A stretch of DNA of 36,927 nt from Rubrivivax sp. (GCA_030653505.1 JAURZK010000164.1:1-36927); one strand, 5' to 3'; shown: positions 19,058-27,529, numbered from the stretch's first letter. The notes: generated by a model not told the origin, from the sequence alone. Made by a program: numbers and translations.

Positions 19058-19073
19058 TTGACGTTAACGTTAT
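19058..19073. promoter_or_regulatory. Candidate MerR/LiuR operator in the divergent promoter region
   Basis: TTGACGTTAACGTTAT contains the perfect 10-bp palindrome ACGTTAACGT (19061-19070). It lies in the 146-bp divergent intergenic region between SCP2-merR and the PECR-like SDR operon. Two ACGT half-sites separated by two bases resemble the ACGTnnACGT core I recall for LiuR sites. The TTGACG at its left end could also serve as a rightward -35 box. No convincing -10 was fixed. Confidence 0.6.
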
Positions 19074-19115
19074 CCTGAAGCCCAATCTGGTCCCGTCACC
19101 GCGAACCGCACACCC

Positions 19116-19988
19116 ATGCCCGCAAGCGACCGCTACCACAGCGTCTTCCGCCCCGACCTCTTTGCCGGCCAGGTGATGTGGGTCACGGGCGGCGGCAGCG
19201 GCATCGGGCGTTGCGTGGCGCACGAGCTGGCGTCGCTGGGTGCGACCGTGGTGATCAGCGGGCGCAAGAAGGACAAGCTGGACGCGGTGGCGACCGAGAT
19301 CACCGAGGACGGTGGCCGTTGCGACAGCATCGCCTTCGACATCCGGGACGAAGACGCCGTCAAGGCCGGCGTGGCACACGTGCTGGCCCAGCACGGCCCG
19401 GTGGCCGGCCTCGTGAACAACGCCGGCGGGCAGTTCCCGTCGCCGCTGCTCGCCATCGGCAAGAAGGGGTTCGACGCGGTGGTGGCCAGCAACCTCACCG
19501 GCGGCTTCCTGATGATGCGCGAGCTGTTCAACCAGTGCCTGCAGGCGCACGGCGGGGCCATCGTCAACATGACGGCCGACTTCCGCAACGGCATGCCCGG
19601 CATGGGCCACAGTGGCGCGGCACGCGCCGGCATGGCCAACCTCACGGCCACCGCGGCCTTCGAATGGGCGCATGCCGGCGTGCGCGTGAACGCGGTGGCG
19701 CCGGGCTGGATCGCCAGTTCGGGCATGGACAGCTACGGCGGCGCGATGAAGGCCCTCATCCCGAAGCTGAAGCAGCACGTGCCCATGCGCCGCCTGGGGC
19801 TGGAAGCCGAGGTCAGCGCGGCCATCGTCTTCCTGCTCTCGCCGGCTGCAGCCTTCATCAGCGGCGTGACGCTGCAGATCGACGGTGCGGCCTCGCTGGG
19901 CAGCGAAATCTTTCCGCTGGGCAGCACGGCCAAGTCCGTGCCCTTCGAAGGATTCCACCGCGCGGTGATGCCCGAGGTGCTGAAGTAA
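19116..19988 (+). CDS. PECR-like SDR (trans-2-enoyl-CoA reductase type)
   Basis: 290-aa SDR opening the rightward operon. The cofactor motif is TGGGSGIGR and the NNAG motif is LVNNAGGQFPSPL. Where classical SDRs have Tyr-x3-Lys this protein reads HSGAARAGMANLT, the arrangement seen in peroxisomal trans-2-enoyl-CoA reductase (PECR), so an acyl-CoA substrate is likely. The C-terminus LLSPAAAFISGVTLQIDG also follows PECR. AtuB of acyclic terpene degradation is an SDR in the same operon position. Reaction direction and substrate are unproven. Its TAA overlaps the next ATG (TAATG). Confidence 0.88.
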   Translation: MPASDRYHSVFRPDLFAGQVMWVTGGGSGIGRCVAHELASLGATVVISGRKKDKLDAVATEITEDGGRCDSIAFDIRDEDAVKAGVAHVLAQHGPVAGLVNNAGGQFPSPLLAIGKKGFDAVVASNLTGGFLMMRELFNQCLQAHGGAIVNMTADFRNGMPGMGHSGAARAGMANLTATAAFEWAHAGVRVNAVAPGWIASSGMDSYGGAMKALIPKLKQHVPMRRLGLEAEVSAAIVFLLSPAAAFISGVTLQIDGAASLGSEIFPLGSTAKSVPFEGFHRAVMPEVLK

Positions 19989-21598
19989 TGCCCGCGCTGG
20001 CCAGCCAGGTCGACCCGCGTTCGCCGGCCTTCGCCGCCAACGTGCAGCGCATGCAGCAGCGCCTGGACGAGGTGCTGGCGCTGCAGGCCAAGGTGGTGTC
20101 CGAATCGGAGAGCAAGCGCGAAAAGTTCGAGCAGCGCGGGCAGCTGCTGCCGCGCGAACGTGTGGCGCGCCTGCTCGACCGTGGCAGCGACTTCCTCGAA
20201 CTCAGCCCGCTGGCGGGCCTGGGCATGCACGACGACGACGGCAGGAAAAACGTGCAGGGCGGCGGCAGCATCGTCGGCATCGGCATCGTCGCCGGCAAGC
20301 GCGTGCTGATCAGCGCCAGCGACAGCGCAGTGAAGGGCGGCACGGTCGCGCCCATGGGCCTGAAGAAGGCGCTGCGCGCGCAGGAAGTGGCGGCGCAGAA
20401 CAAGCTGCCGCTGATCGCGCTGGTGGAAAGCGGCGGCGCCAACCTGATGTACCAGGCCGAGATCTTCGTCGACGGTGGCCGCACCTTCGCGAACCAGGCG
20501 CGGCTGAGCGCGGCCGGCATTCCGCAGATCGCGGTGGTGCACGGCTCGTCCACCGCGGGTGGCGCCTACCTGCCCGGCCTTTCCGACTACGTCGTGTTGG
20601 TGGCTGGCCGTAGCAGCATCTACCTGGCCGGCCCGCCGCTGGTGAAGGCCGCCATCGGCGAGGACGCGACCGACGACGAACTGGGCGGCGCGCAGATGCA
20701 CGCCGAAGTGACGGGTCTGGGCGAGTACCTGGCGCAGAACGACGCCCACGCCATTGCGCTGGCGCGTGAACTCCTCGACAAGCTGCCCTGGGAGACGGTG
20801 CCCACACCCGCGGCCGCGCCCGAACCGCTCCTCCCGGCCGAAGAACTGATGGGCGTGGTGCCCATGGACGAACGTGAACCCTACGACGTGCGCGAGGTCA
20901 TCGCCCGGCTGGTGGACGGCAGCGACTTCCTCGAGTTCAAGTCGGCCTACGCACCCGACACCGTCTGTGGCCATGGCCGGCTGCAGGGCCATGCGGTGGG
21001 CCTCATCGGCAACAACGGCCCCATCCAACCCAACGGCAGCACCAAGGCGGCGCAGTTCATCCAGTTGTGCGACCAGAGCGGCACGCCGCTCGTCTTCCTG
21101 CAGAACACCACCGGCTACATGGTCGGCAAGGCTGCCGAGCAGGCGGGCGCCATCAAACACGGCAGCAAGATGATCCAGGCCGTGGCCAATGCGCGGGTGG
21201 CGAAGTTCACCATCGTGCTGGGCGGGAGTTATGGCGCCGGCAACTACGGCATGTGCGGGCGCGGCTTCGACCCCCGTTTCATCTTCAGCTGGCCGAGCGC
21301 ACGGACCGCGGTGATGGGTGGCGCGCAGGCCGCCAAGGTGATGGACATCCTGAACCGCGCCAAGCTCGAGCGTCTGGGCCTGCCCGCCAACGATGAAGCC
21401 CTGGCCGCGATGAGCGACGCGTTGCGCCAGCGCCTGGACGCCGAAAGCCACGTGCTCTTCGGCACCGCGCGGCTGTGGGACGACGGCGTCATCGACCCGC
21501 GCGACACCCGCCGCGTGCTGGGCCTGTGCCTGGCGATCGCTCACGAAGCCGAACAACGAACACTGCGGCCCAACACCTACGGTGTGGCGCGACTCTGA
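19988..21598 (+). CDS. Acyl-CoA carboxylase beta subunit (MCC/GCC-type carboxyltransferase)
   Basis: 536-aa carboxyltransferase that would move CO2 from carboxybiotin onto an acyl-CoA. It belongs to the methylcrotonyl/geranyl-CoA carboxylase group: N-terminal QVDPRSPAFAANVQRM, LLPRERVARLLDRGS, VESGGANLMYQAEIF, HGSSTAGGAYLPGLSDYVVL, LAGPPLVKAA, FLQNTTGYMVGKAAEQAG, and GGSYGAGNYGMCGRGFDPRF. The partner alpha subunit is three genes downstream. Whether the substrate is methylcrotonyl-CoA, a longer isoprenoid acyl-CoA or something else cannot be settled by eye. The start overlaps the SDR stop. Confidence 0.93.
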   Translation: MPALASQVDPRSPAFAANVQRMQQRLDEVLALQAKVVSESESKREKFEQRGQLLPRERVARLLDRGSDFLELSPLAGLGMHDDDGRKNVQGGGSIVGIGIVAGKRVLISASDSAVKGGTVAPMGLKKALRAQEVAAQNKLPLIALVESGGANLMYQAEIFVDGGRTFANQARLSAAGIPQIAVVHGSSTAGGAYLPGLSDYVVLVAGRSSIYLAGPPLVKAAIGEDATDDELGGAQMHAEVTGLGEYLAQNDAHAIALARELLDKLPWETVPTPAAAPEPLLPAEELMGVVPMDEREPYDVREVIARLVDGSDFLEFKSAYAPDTVCGHGRLQGHAVGLIGNNGPIQPNGSTKAAQFIQLCDQSGTPLVFLQNTTGYMVGKAAEQAGAIKHGSKMIQAVANARVAKFTIVLGGSYGAGNYGMCGRGFDPRFIFSWPSARTAVMGGAQAAKVMDILNRAKLERLGLPANDEALAAMSDALRQRLDAESHVLFGTARLWDDGVIDPRDTRRVLGLCLAIAHEAEQRTLRPNTYGVARL

Positions 21599-21608
21599 GG
21601 AGATCCCG

Positions 21609-22763
21609 ATGAAGTTCACCCCCGAACACCGCCAGCTCGAAGACACCGTCGTCAAGTTCTGCGACAAGGAGCTCAACCCGCACATTGCCGAGTGGGAGGC
21701 CCAGGGCCAGTTCCCGGCGCACGAGGTCTTCAAGAAGCTTGGCGACCTGGGCCTGCTGGGCCTGAAGTACCCGGAAGAGTACGGCGGCGCGGGCCTGGAC
21801 TTCAGCTACAGCATGGTGATGGCCGAGGCTCTGGGTCAGTGCAACTGCGGCGGCGTGCCCATGGCCATCGGCGTGCACACCGACATGGCCACACCTGCAC
21901 TCGCGCGCTTCGGCAGCGACGAACTGCGCAAGGAATGGCTCACACCCACCATCGCGGGCGACGTGGTGGCCTGCCTGGGCGTCAGCGAACCGGGCGGCGG
22001 CAGCGACGTGGCCGCGCTGAAGACCACGGCCCGAAGCGAAGGGGGCGACTACCTCATCAACGGCACCAAGATGTGGATCACGAATGGCATGCAGGCGGAT
22101 TGGTGCTGCCTGCTCGCGAACACGTCCGACGGCCCGCCGCACAAGAACAAGAGCCTGATCGTGGTGCCGATGGACACACCCGGCATCACGCGCCAGAAGA
22201 TCCACAAGATCGGCATGCACAGCAGCGACACCGCGCAGCTCTTCTTCGACGACGTGCGTGTGCCGAAGCGTTACCTCATCGGCCAGGAAGGCCTGGGTTT
22301 CACCTTCCAGATGCTGCAGTTCCAGGAAGAGCGTCTGTGGGGCGCGGCGGGTTCGTTGCGCAGCCTGGACCGGCTCATCGACCAGACGATCGAATACACC
22401 CGCCAGCGGCAGGCCTTCGGCAAGCCCATCCTGCACAACCAGGTGGTGCACTTCCGCCTGGCCGAGCTGCGCACCGAGGTCGAGGCGCTGCGTGCGCTGA
22501 CCTACCGCGCGGTGGAGATGTACGTCGGCGGCAAGGACGTCTCCAAGCTCGCGAGCATGGCCAAGCTGAAGTGCGGGCGCCTGTCCCGCGAGGTTGCCGA
22601 CGCCTGCCTGCAATACTGGGGCGGCATGGGCTACACGGCCGACAACCCGGCCAGCCAGGCCTACCGCGACAGCCGGCTCATCAGCATCGGCGGCGGCGCC
22701 GACGAGATCATGCTCGGCATCATCTGCAAACTCGAAGGAACACTCCCGGGAAAGGGAAGCTGA
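21609..22763 (+). CDS. Acyl-CoA dehydrogenase (AtuD/LiuA-like)
   Basis: 384-aa FAD enzyme introducing the alpha-beta double bond in an acyl-CoA. FAD and substrate motifs: GVSEPGGGSDVAALKTTA, KMWITNGMQADWCC, RQAFGKPILHNQVVHFRLAE, ADACLQYWGGMGY. A catalytic base candidate lies in the LQFQEERL segment (position about 240), as in isovaleryl-CoA-type enzymes, while the usual C-terminal Glu position reads GGGADEIML. The start ATG has GAGGAG 6-7 nt upstream, overlapping the previous stop. The operon position, directly after the carboxylase beta subunit, matches atuC-atuD. Confidence 0.93.
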   Translation: MKFTPEHRQLEDTVVKFCDKELNPHIAEWEAQGQFPAHEVFKKLGDLGLLGLKYPEEYGGAGLDFSYSMVMAEALGQCNCGGVPMAIGVHTDMATPALARFGSDELRKEWLTPTIAGDVVACLGVSEPGGGSDVAALKTTARSEGGDYLINGTKMWITNGMQADWCCLLANTSDGPPHKNKSLIVVPMDTPGITRQKIHKIGMHSSDTAQLFFDDVRVPKRYLIGQEGLGFTFQMLQFQEERLWGAAGSLRSLDRLIDQTIEYTRQRQAFGKPILHNQVVHFRLAELRTEVEALRALTYRAVEMYVGGKDVSKLASMAKLKCGRLSREVADACLQYWGGMGYTADNPASQAYRDSRLISIGGGADEIMLGIICKLEGTLPGKGS

Positions 22764-23563
22764 TGGACACGACATCAACGCAGACCCTGCTGAGCAGGCA
22801 AGAGGGCGGCGTGCTGACGCTGACGCTGAACCGCCCCGAGGTGCGCAACGCGATGTCGCTGGCACTCGTGCTGGAACTGCGCCAGGCACTCGCCGCGGCC
22901 GAGGCCGACGGCCAGACGCGCGTGATCGTGCTGCGCGGCGCCGGCGGCCACTTCTGCGCCGGCGCCGACCTGACGGACATGGCCGGCGCGCGCGCCAGGC
23001 TCGAAGAAGACCCGCAGGCGATCGCGAAGATCAACGCCGCCTTCGGCGATCTCTGCGTGGCCTTTGCCGGCACCGGGCTGGCCACGGTGGCGGTGGTGGA
23101 AGGCACGGTGATGGGCGGCGGCCTGGGTCTGGCCTGCGTCGTGGACGTGGCGCTGGCAGGCACCAGCGCCGTGTTCCGCTTGCCCGAGACCTCGCTGGGC
23201 GTGGTCCCGGCGCAGATTGCGCCTTTCCTCGTCGAAAGGCTGGGTTACGCCGATGCGAAGCGCCTGGCCGTGACGGGCGGCACGCTGGACGCCCGCGCCG
23301 CGCTGGAACTGCGACTGGTGCACGCCATGCACGCCGCCGGCGCTTTGGACCACGCGCTGGCCGAGGTGCTGCACAACATCCTGCAATGTGCCCCGGGCGC
23401 GGTGGCGGCCACCAAGGCGCTGCTGGCGCAGGCGCGTTTCCGCACCCCGGCCTCGCTGGTGCAGCACGCCGCCGAGGTGTTCTCGCAGGCCGCGCTGGGG
23501 CCCGAGGGCAGCGAAGGCACCTTGGCCTTCCTGCAGAAGCGCAAGGCCGCATGGATGCCTTGA
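22763..23563 (+). CDS. Enoyl-CoA hydratase/isomerase (AtuE/LiuC-like crotonase)
   Basis: 266-aa crotonase expected to hydrate a glutaconyl-CoA-type product of the carboxylase. NRPEVRNAMSLALVLELRQA, the CoA-binding HFCAGADLTDM and the oxyanion hole GTVMGGGLGLACVVDVALA are clear, followed by RLPETSLGVVPAQIAPFLVE. The position where hydratases have their first catalytic Glu reads GGGLGLAC, i.e. Gly-Leu, while the second Glu (LPETSLG) is present. The same feature occurs in methylglutaconyl-CoA hydratase relatives. Start overlaps the dehydrogenase stop as TGATG. Confidence 0.9.
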   Translation: MDTTSTQTLLSRQEGGVLTLTLNRPEVRNAMSLALVLELRQALAAAEADGQTRVIVLRGAGGHFCAGADLTDMAGARARLEEDPQAIAKINAAFGDLCVAFAGTGLATVAVVEGTVMGGGLGLACVVDVALAGTSAVFRLPETSLGVVPAQIAPFLVERLGYADAKRLAVTGGTLDARAALELRLVHAMHAAGALDHALAEVLHNILQCAPGAVAATKALLAQARFRTPASLVQHAAEVFSQAALGPEGSEGTLAFLQKRKAAWMP

Positions 23564-23603
23564 ACGCCTGCGGCGCCGGGGATGCCGCAGTGACGGCACG
23601 CGC

Positions 23604-25499
23604 ATGAGCTTCAGCAAGATCCTGATCGCCAACCGCGGGGAGATCGCATGCCGCGTGATCCGCACCGCACACCGCCTGGGCTACCGCACGGTGGCCGTCT
23701 ACAGCGGCGCAGATGCCGATGCGCCGCACGTGCATCAGGCCGACGAGGCCGTTGGCATCGGCCCGGCGCCTGCGGCCGAGAGCTACCTGAACATCGAAGC
23801 CCTGCTGGCGGCCGCCCGCGCCACCGGCGCCGACGCCGTGCACCCGGGTTACGGCTTCCTTTCCGAGCGCGCAGACTTCGCGCAGGCCTGCGTCGACGCC
23901 GGCCTCGTCTTCATCGGCCCGCCACCCGCTGCCATGCGCGCGATGGGCGACAAGGCCACCGCCAAACGCCTGATGCGCGACGCCGGCGTACCCTGCGCCG
24001 CGGGTTATCTGGGTGAAGACCAGCGCGACGCGACGCTGGTCACCGAGGCCACCAAGCTTGGCCTGCCGCTGCTGGTGAAGGCCGTCGCCGGTGGCGGTGG
24101 CCGCGGCATGCGGCTGGTGCGCACCGCAGACGCGTTGCAGGGCGCCATCGAGGGCGCAAGGCGCGAGGCCCTGAGCGCCTTCGGCGACGGCCGGCTGATG
24201 CTGGAACGGCTGATCGATGACGGCCGCCATGTCGAGGTGCAGGTTTTCGCCGACAACCACGGCCACGCCGTGCATCTGGGCGAACGCGACTGCACGGCGC
24301 AGCGGCGGCGGCAGAAGGTGATCGAGGAAGCGCCCTCGCCCATCGTCAGTGAGACCCTGCGCGCGGCCATGGGCGCCGACGCCGTGGCTGCGGCTCTGGC
24401 CGTGGGCTACCGCGGCGCAGGCACGGTGGAATTCATCGTCGATGCCGAAGGGAAACACTGGTTCCTGGAAATGAACACGCGGCTGCAGGTCGAGCACCCG
24501 GTCACCGAGTGCATCACGGGGCTGGACCTCGTGGAATGGCAACTGCGCGTGGCCGGCGGCGAGCCGCTGCCGCTGGCCCAGGAACAGATCACGTTCACCG
24601 GCCACGCCGTCGAGGCGCGGCTTTACGCCGAAGACCCTTACGACGGGTGGACGCCGCAGACCGGGCGCATCGCCGGCTGGGCGCCGGAGAACACCTCCAT
24701 CCGCATCGACCACGGCCTCGCCGAAGGTGGCGAGATCACACCCTGGTACGACGCCATGGTGGCCAAGTTCGTCGCCCACGGCAGTGACCGCGCCGATGCC
24801 GTCCGCCGGCTGACCCGCGCGCTGCAGGACGTGCCCCTGCTGGGTGTGGCAAACAACGGCCGCTTCCTGCGCGACCTGCTGCAGCACCCGCAGTTCACGG
24901 CCGCCGTGATGACGACGACGCGCCTGGACGAATGGGCCGCCGCAGGCGAACCGCTGCTGCAGCGCCCGGCGCCGCCCGATGCCGCCTGGCAACTGGCCGC
25001 AGCGCTGCACGCGCCGCGTGCGGCCACACGGCCGGCCAGCGTTTCACACGTCGACATCACGCTGCACTGCCAGGGTCAGACACGCACGCTGCGTGCGCCG
25101 CCGCCGGATGTGGCCGTGCTGTCCTCGGCCGCCGGCGTGCTGCACTACATCGAAGGCGGCGTGCGCCGCCAGGCCCGCGCCGCACGGGTCGGGCCACAGT
25201 TGCACCTGGCGCTGGACGGCGCGGTCTTCACCTTCACCGAGGCCTCGCCCTACCCCGCCAGCGACACCGCCGTCGACCCGGGTCGCGCGTGCGCCCCGGT
25301 GGCCGGCGTGGTCGCCCAGGTGGCGGTTGCCGTAGGAGACACGGTCGGCATCGGCCAGCCCCTTGTTTGCGTGGAGGCGATGAAGATGGAGATGTGGCTC
25401 CACGCCGCCGCCGCGGGCACCGTGCGTGTGGTGCACGTGAAGCCGAAGGACACGGTGGCCTCGGGCGCCGTGCTGGTGGAACTGGAGATCGCGGAATGA
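23604..25499 (+). CDS. Acyl-CoA carboxylase alpha subunit (biotin carboxylase + BCCP)
   Basis: 631-aa biotin-dependent subunit: an ATP-grasp biotin carboxylase (KILIANRGEIACRVIRTAHR, HPGYGFLSERADFAQAC, KAVAGGGGRGMRLV, ERDCTAQRRRQKVIEEAPSP, EMNTRLQVEHPVTE), then a linker/BT-type region, then a C-terminal biotinyl domain with EAMKMEM (Lys594 biotinylated). This layout is that of methylcrotonyl- and geranyl-CoA carboxylase alpha subunits. It lies 40 bp after the hydratase gene and pairs with the beta subunit at 19988. The stop overlaps the next ATG (AATGA). Confidence 0.95.
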   Translation: MSFSKILIANRGEIACRVIRTAHRLGYRTVAVYSGADADAPHVHQADEAVGIGPAPAAESYLNIEALLAAARATGADAVHPGYGFLSERADFAQACVDAGLVFIGPPPAAMRAMGDKATAKRLMRDAGVPCAAGYLGEDQRDATLVTEATKLGLPLLVKAVAGGGGRGMRLVRTADALQGAIEGARREALSAFGDGRLMLERLIDDGRHVEVQVFADNHGHAVHLGERDCTAQRRRQKVIEEAPSPIVSETLRAAMGADAVAAALAVGYRGAGTVEFIVDAEGKHWFLEMNTRLQVEHPVTECITGLDLVEWQLRVAGGEPLPLAQEQITFTGHAVEARLYAEDPYDGWTPQTGRIAGWAPENTSIRIDHGLAEGGEITPWYDAMVAKFVAHGSDRADAVRRLTRALQDVPLLGVANNGRFLRDLLQHPQFTAAVMTTTRLDEWAAAGEPLLQRPAPPDAAWQLAAALHAPRAATRPASVSHVDITLHCQGQTRTLRAPPPDVAVLSSAAGVLHYIEGGVRRQARAARVGPQLHLALDGAVFTFTEASPYPASDTAVDPGRACAPVAGVVAQVAVAVGDTVGIGQPLVCVEAMKMEMWLHAAAAGTVRVVHVKPKDTVASGAVLVELEIAE

Positions 25500-26398
25500 C
25501 TGCCCCACTGCACGCCCCGACTCGGGCCGACAAGGCCATCCTCACCTGCGCGCTCACCGGCGTGCTGACCAACCCGCAGCAGCACCCGGTGCCCGTGACG
25601 CCGGCGCAGATGGCCGCCGAGGCGCGCGACGCCTTCAACGCCGGTGCCAGCATCATGCACGTGCACCTGCGCAGCCAGGAGCCCGGCCAGGGCCACATGC
25701 CGAGCTGGGACCCCGACGTCGCCGCAGCCGTCTGCAGCGCCATCCGCGCCGCCTGCCCGGGTGTCATCCTGAACCTGAGCACGGGTGTCATCGGCAAGGA
25801 CATCACCGGCCCGGTGGCCTGCCTGCGGCGGGTGCGTCCCGAGGCCGCGGCCTGCAACGCCGGCACGCTGAACTACCTGAAGATCAAGGCCGACGGGCAC
25901 TGGGCCTGGCCGCCGATGGTCTTCGACAACCCGGTGGCCAAGGTCGAGGCCTTCCTGGCCGAAATGAAGGCCTTGCACATCCACCCCGAGTTCGAGTGTT
26001 TCGACGTCGGCATCGTGCGCAGCGTGGGCATGTACCTGCAGGCCGGCATGTTCAGCGGCGTGCCCGAACTCAATTTCGTCATGGGCGTGGCCAGCGGCAT
26101 GCCCTGCGACGCCGACCTGCTGGCGCTGCTGCCGCGCTACGCCCCGCCAAGCGCGGTGTGGCAGAGCACGCTGATCGGCCGCGCCGAGATCTGGCCCGTG
26201 CACCAGAAGACGGCCGAACTCGGGGGCATGCTGCGCAGCGGCCTCGAGGACACCTTCTACCTGCCCGACGGCAGCAAGGCCGGCGGCAACGGTGTGCTGA
26301 TCGAGGCGCTGGCAAGGTGCGCGCGCAACGCCGGGCGCGAGGTGGCCAGCCCCGCCGAGGCCCGCGCCCTGCTGGACCTGGTGGAGGCCGCGGCATGA
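25496..26398 (+). CDS. BKACE-family beta-keto acid cleavage enzyme (DUF849)
   Basis: 300-aa TIM-barrel zinc enzyme. The family (Kce and relatives) condenses a beta-keto acid with acetyl-CoA to give a CoA ester plus acetoacetate. Visible motifs are ILTCALTGVLTNP at strand 1, NAGASIMHVHLRS with the metal ligands His55 and His57, ILNLSTG, and a late acidic ligand region (ECFDVGIVRSVGMY, FVMGVASGMP). Substrate unknown. It occupies the operon slot where liu clusters have HMG-CoA lyase (LiuE). Both ends overlap its neighbours by 4 bp (ATGA), so it is firmly part of the operon. Confidence 0.9.
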   Translation: MTAPLHAPTRADKAILTCALTGVLTNPQQHPVPVTPAQMAAEARDAFNAGASIMHVHLRSQEPGQGHMPSWDPDVAAAVCSAIRAACPGVILNLSTGVIGKDITGPVACLRRVRPEAAACNAGTLNYLKIKADGHWAWPPMVFDNPVAKVEAFLAEMKALHIHPEFECFDVGIVRSVGMYLQAGMFSGVPELNFVMGVASGMPCDADLLALLPRYAPPSAVWQSTLIGRAEIWPVHQKTAELGGMLRSGLEDTFYLPDGSKAGGNGVLIEALARCARNAGREVASPAEARALLDLVEAAA

Positions 26399-26874
26399 CA
26401 CTCGCGCTGCGCAGCAGTGACGAGCAGGCGCGCCTCGACGCCGCGCTGGTCGACCTCTTCGAACACAAGATCACCTTCAACCAGGTGCTGGGCCTGACGA
26501 TTGCCTCGGTGCGGCCCGGCGACGTGCGCGGTGTCATTGCCATGAAGCCCGAACTGGTGGGCCACTACAGCTACGGCCGGCTGCACGGCGGCGTGATCTC
26601 GGCCACGCTCGACGCCATGGGCGGCCTGGCGCTGATGGTCGGCATCGCCGAACGCCACCCCCACGACAACATGCTTCAGGTGATGCAGCGCTTCAGCAAG
26701 ATGGGCACCATCGACCTGCGTGTCGACTACCTGCGCCCGGGCCTGGGCCGGCACTTCGTTGCCACCGCCGAGCCCACGCGCCTGGGCGGGCGCATCGGCA
26801 GCACGCAGATGCGCCTGGTGAACGACGAAGGCACGCTGATCGCCACCGCGGCGGCGGCCTACGTCGTTGCCTGA
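26395..26874 (+). CDS. Hotdog-fold thioesterase family protein
   Basis: 159-aa single hotdog domain ending the carboxylase operon. Core elements: YSYGRLHGGVISATLDAMGGLALM (HGG plus Asp on the helix), a long insert with MLQVMQRFSKMGTI, then LRVDYLRPGLGRHFVATAEP and TLIATAAAAYVVA. It probably releases CoA from a pathway intermediate or a dead-end acyl-CoA. Starts at ATGA overlap with the BKACE gene. Confidence 0.85.
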   Translation: MTLALRSSDEQARLDAALVDLFEHKITFNQVLGLTIASVRPGDVRGVIAMKPELVGHYSYGRLHGGVISATLDAMGGLALMVGIAERHPHDNMLQVMQRFSKMGTIDLRVDYLRPGLGRHFVATAEPTRLGGRIGSTQMRLVNDEGTLIATAAAAYVVA

Positions 26875-26894
26875 ACGACCGACCGCGGGGCCTT

Positions 26895-26908
26895 CTGATC
26901 AAGGTCAA
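26895..26908 (+). promoter_or_regulatory. FNR/Anr-like box upstream of hemG
   Basis: CTGATCAAGGTCAA matches the FNR/Anr consensus TTGAT-N4-ATCAA in 8 of 10 defined positions. It lies 70 bp before the hemG ATG. A weak -10 (TACAGT, 26950-26955) would put the box around -60. Oxygen-dependent control of hemG and the cytochrome gene is inferred. Confidence 0.5.
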
Positions 26909-26977
26909 ACGCGCCGCGATGCCGGCGTGGCGACGCATCCGCCTTCGACTACAGTGGCCTCGAACACCCGACACACG

Positions 26978-27529
26978 ATGGCCAAAGTCCTCCTGCTATA
27001 TTCGAGCGTCTACGGCCTCTCACGCCGGATCAGCGAGCGTCTGCAGGCGCACCTGGCAAGTCAGGGCGTCGCCGCCGAGGTCGCCGCCATCACGGATGCC
27101 GCGGCCGACCCGGCGGCCTTCGACGCCATCGTCGTCGGCGCGAGCATCCGCCACGGCAAGCACAACCCGGCCGTGATGGACTTCATCCGCAAGCACCTGG
27201 CGCTGTTGCAGAGCAAGCCCAGCGCCTTCTTCTCGGTCAACCTGGTGGCCCGCAAGCCGACGCGCAACACGCGCCAGACCAACCCCTACCTGCGCCGCTT
27301 CATGGCGCAGAGCCCGTGGCAGCCCAAGCTGCAGGGTGTCTTCGCCGGTGAGCTGGACTACGCGCGCTACGGCCCGCTGGACCGCCGCATGATGCAGTTC
27401 GTGATGTGGCTCAACAAGGGCCCGACGGACCCGACGACCAAGGTCGAGTTCACCGACTGGAAAGCAGTCGAAGGTTTTGCCGCAGAGGTCGCGGGCCTGG
27501 CCACCGGGCAAGGGGCCGCTTCGGCGTGA
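26978..27529 (+). CDS. hemG: Menaquinone/quinone-dependent protoporphyrinogen IX dehydrogenase
   Basis: Oxidises protoporphyrinogen IX to protoporphyrin IX, the penultimate heme step, passing electrons to the respiratory quinone pool. The 183-aa flavodoxin-like protein has the FMN phosphate loop YSSVYGLSRRISERL, the long-chain insert HNPAVMDFIRKHLALLQSKP, AFFSVNLVARKPTRNT, and LDYARYGPLDRRMMQFVM, all standard for HemG (E. coli 181 aa). Start ATG 26978 (MAKVLLLYSS) is the family start. It is followed with a 4-bp overlap by a small b-type cytochrome, a likely membrane partner. Confidence 0.93.
   Translation: MAKVLLLYSSVYGLSRRISERLQAHLASQGVAAEVAAITDAAADPAAFDAIVVGASIRHGKHNPAVMDFIRKHLALLQSKPSAFFSVNLVARKPTRNTRQTNPYLRRFMAQSPWQPKLQGVFAGELDYARYGPLDRRMMQFVMWLNKGPTDPTTKVEFTDWKAVEGFAAEVAGLATGQGAASA

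Noticed and set aside
19988..25499. A straightforward leucine-degradation (liu) operon.
   Set aside because: No HMG-CoA lyase gene is present, the first gene is a PECR-like SDR, and BKACE and thioesterase are integrated by overlapping codons; the assignment is left open.
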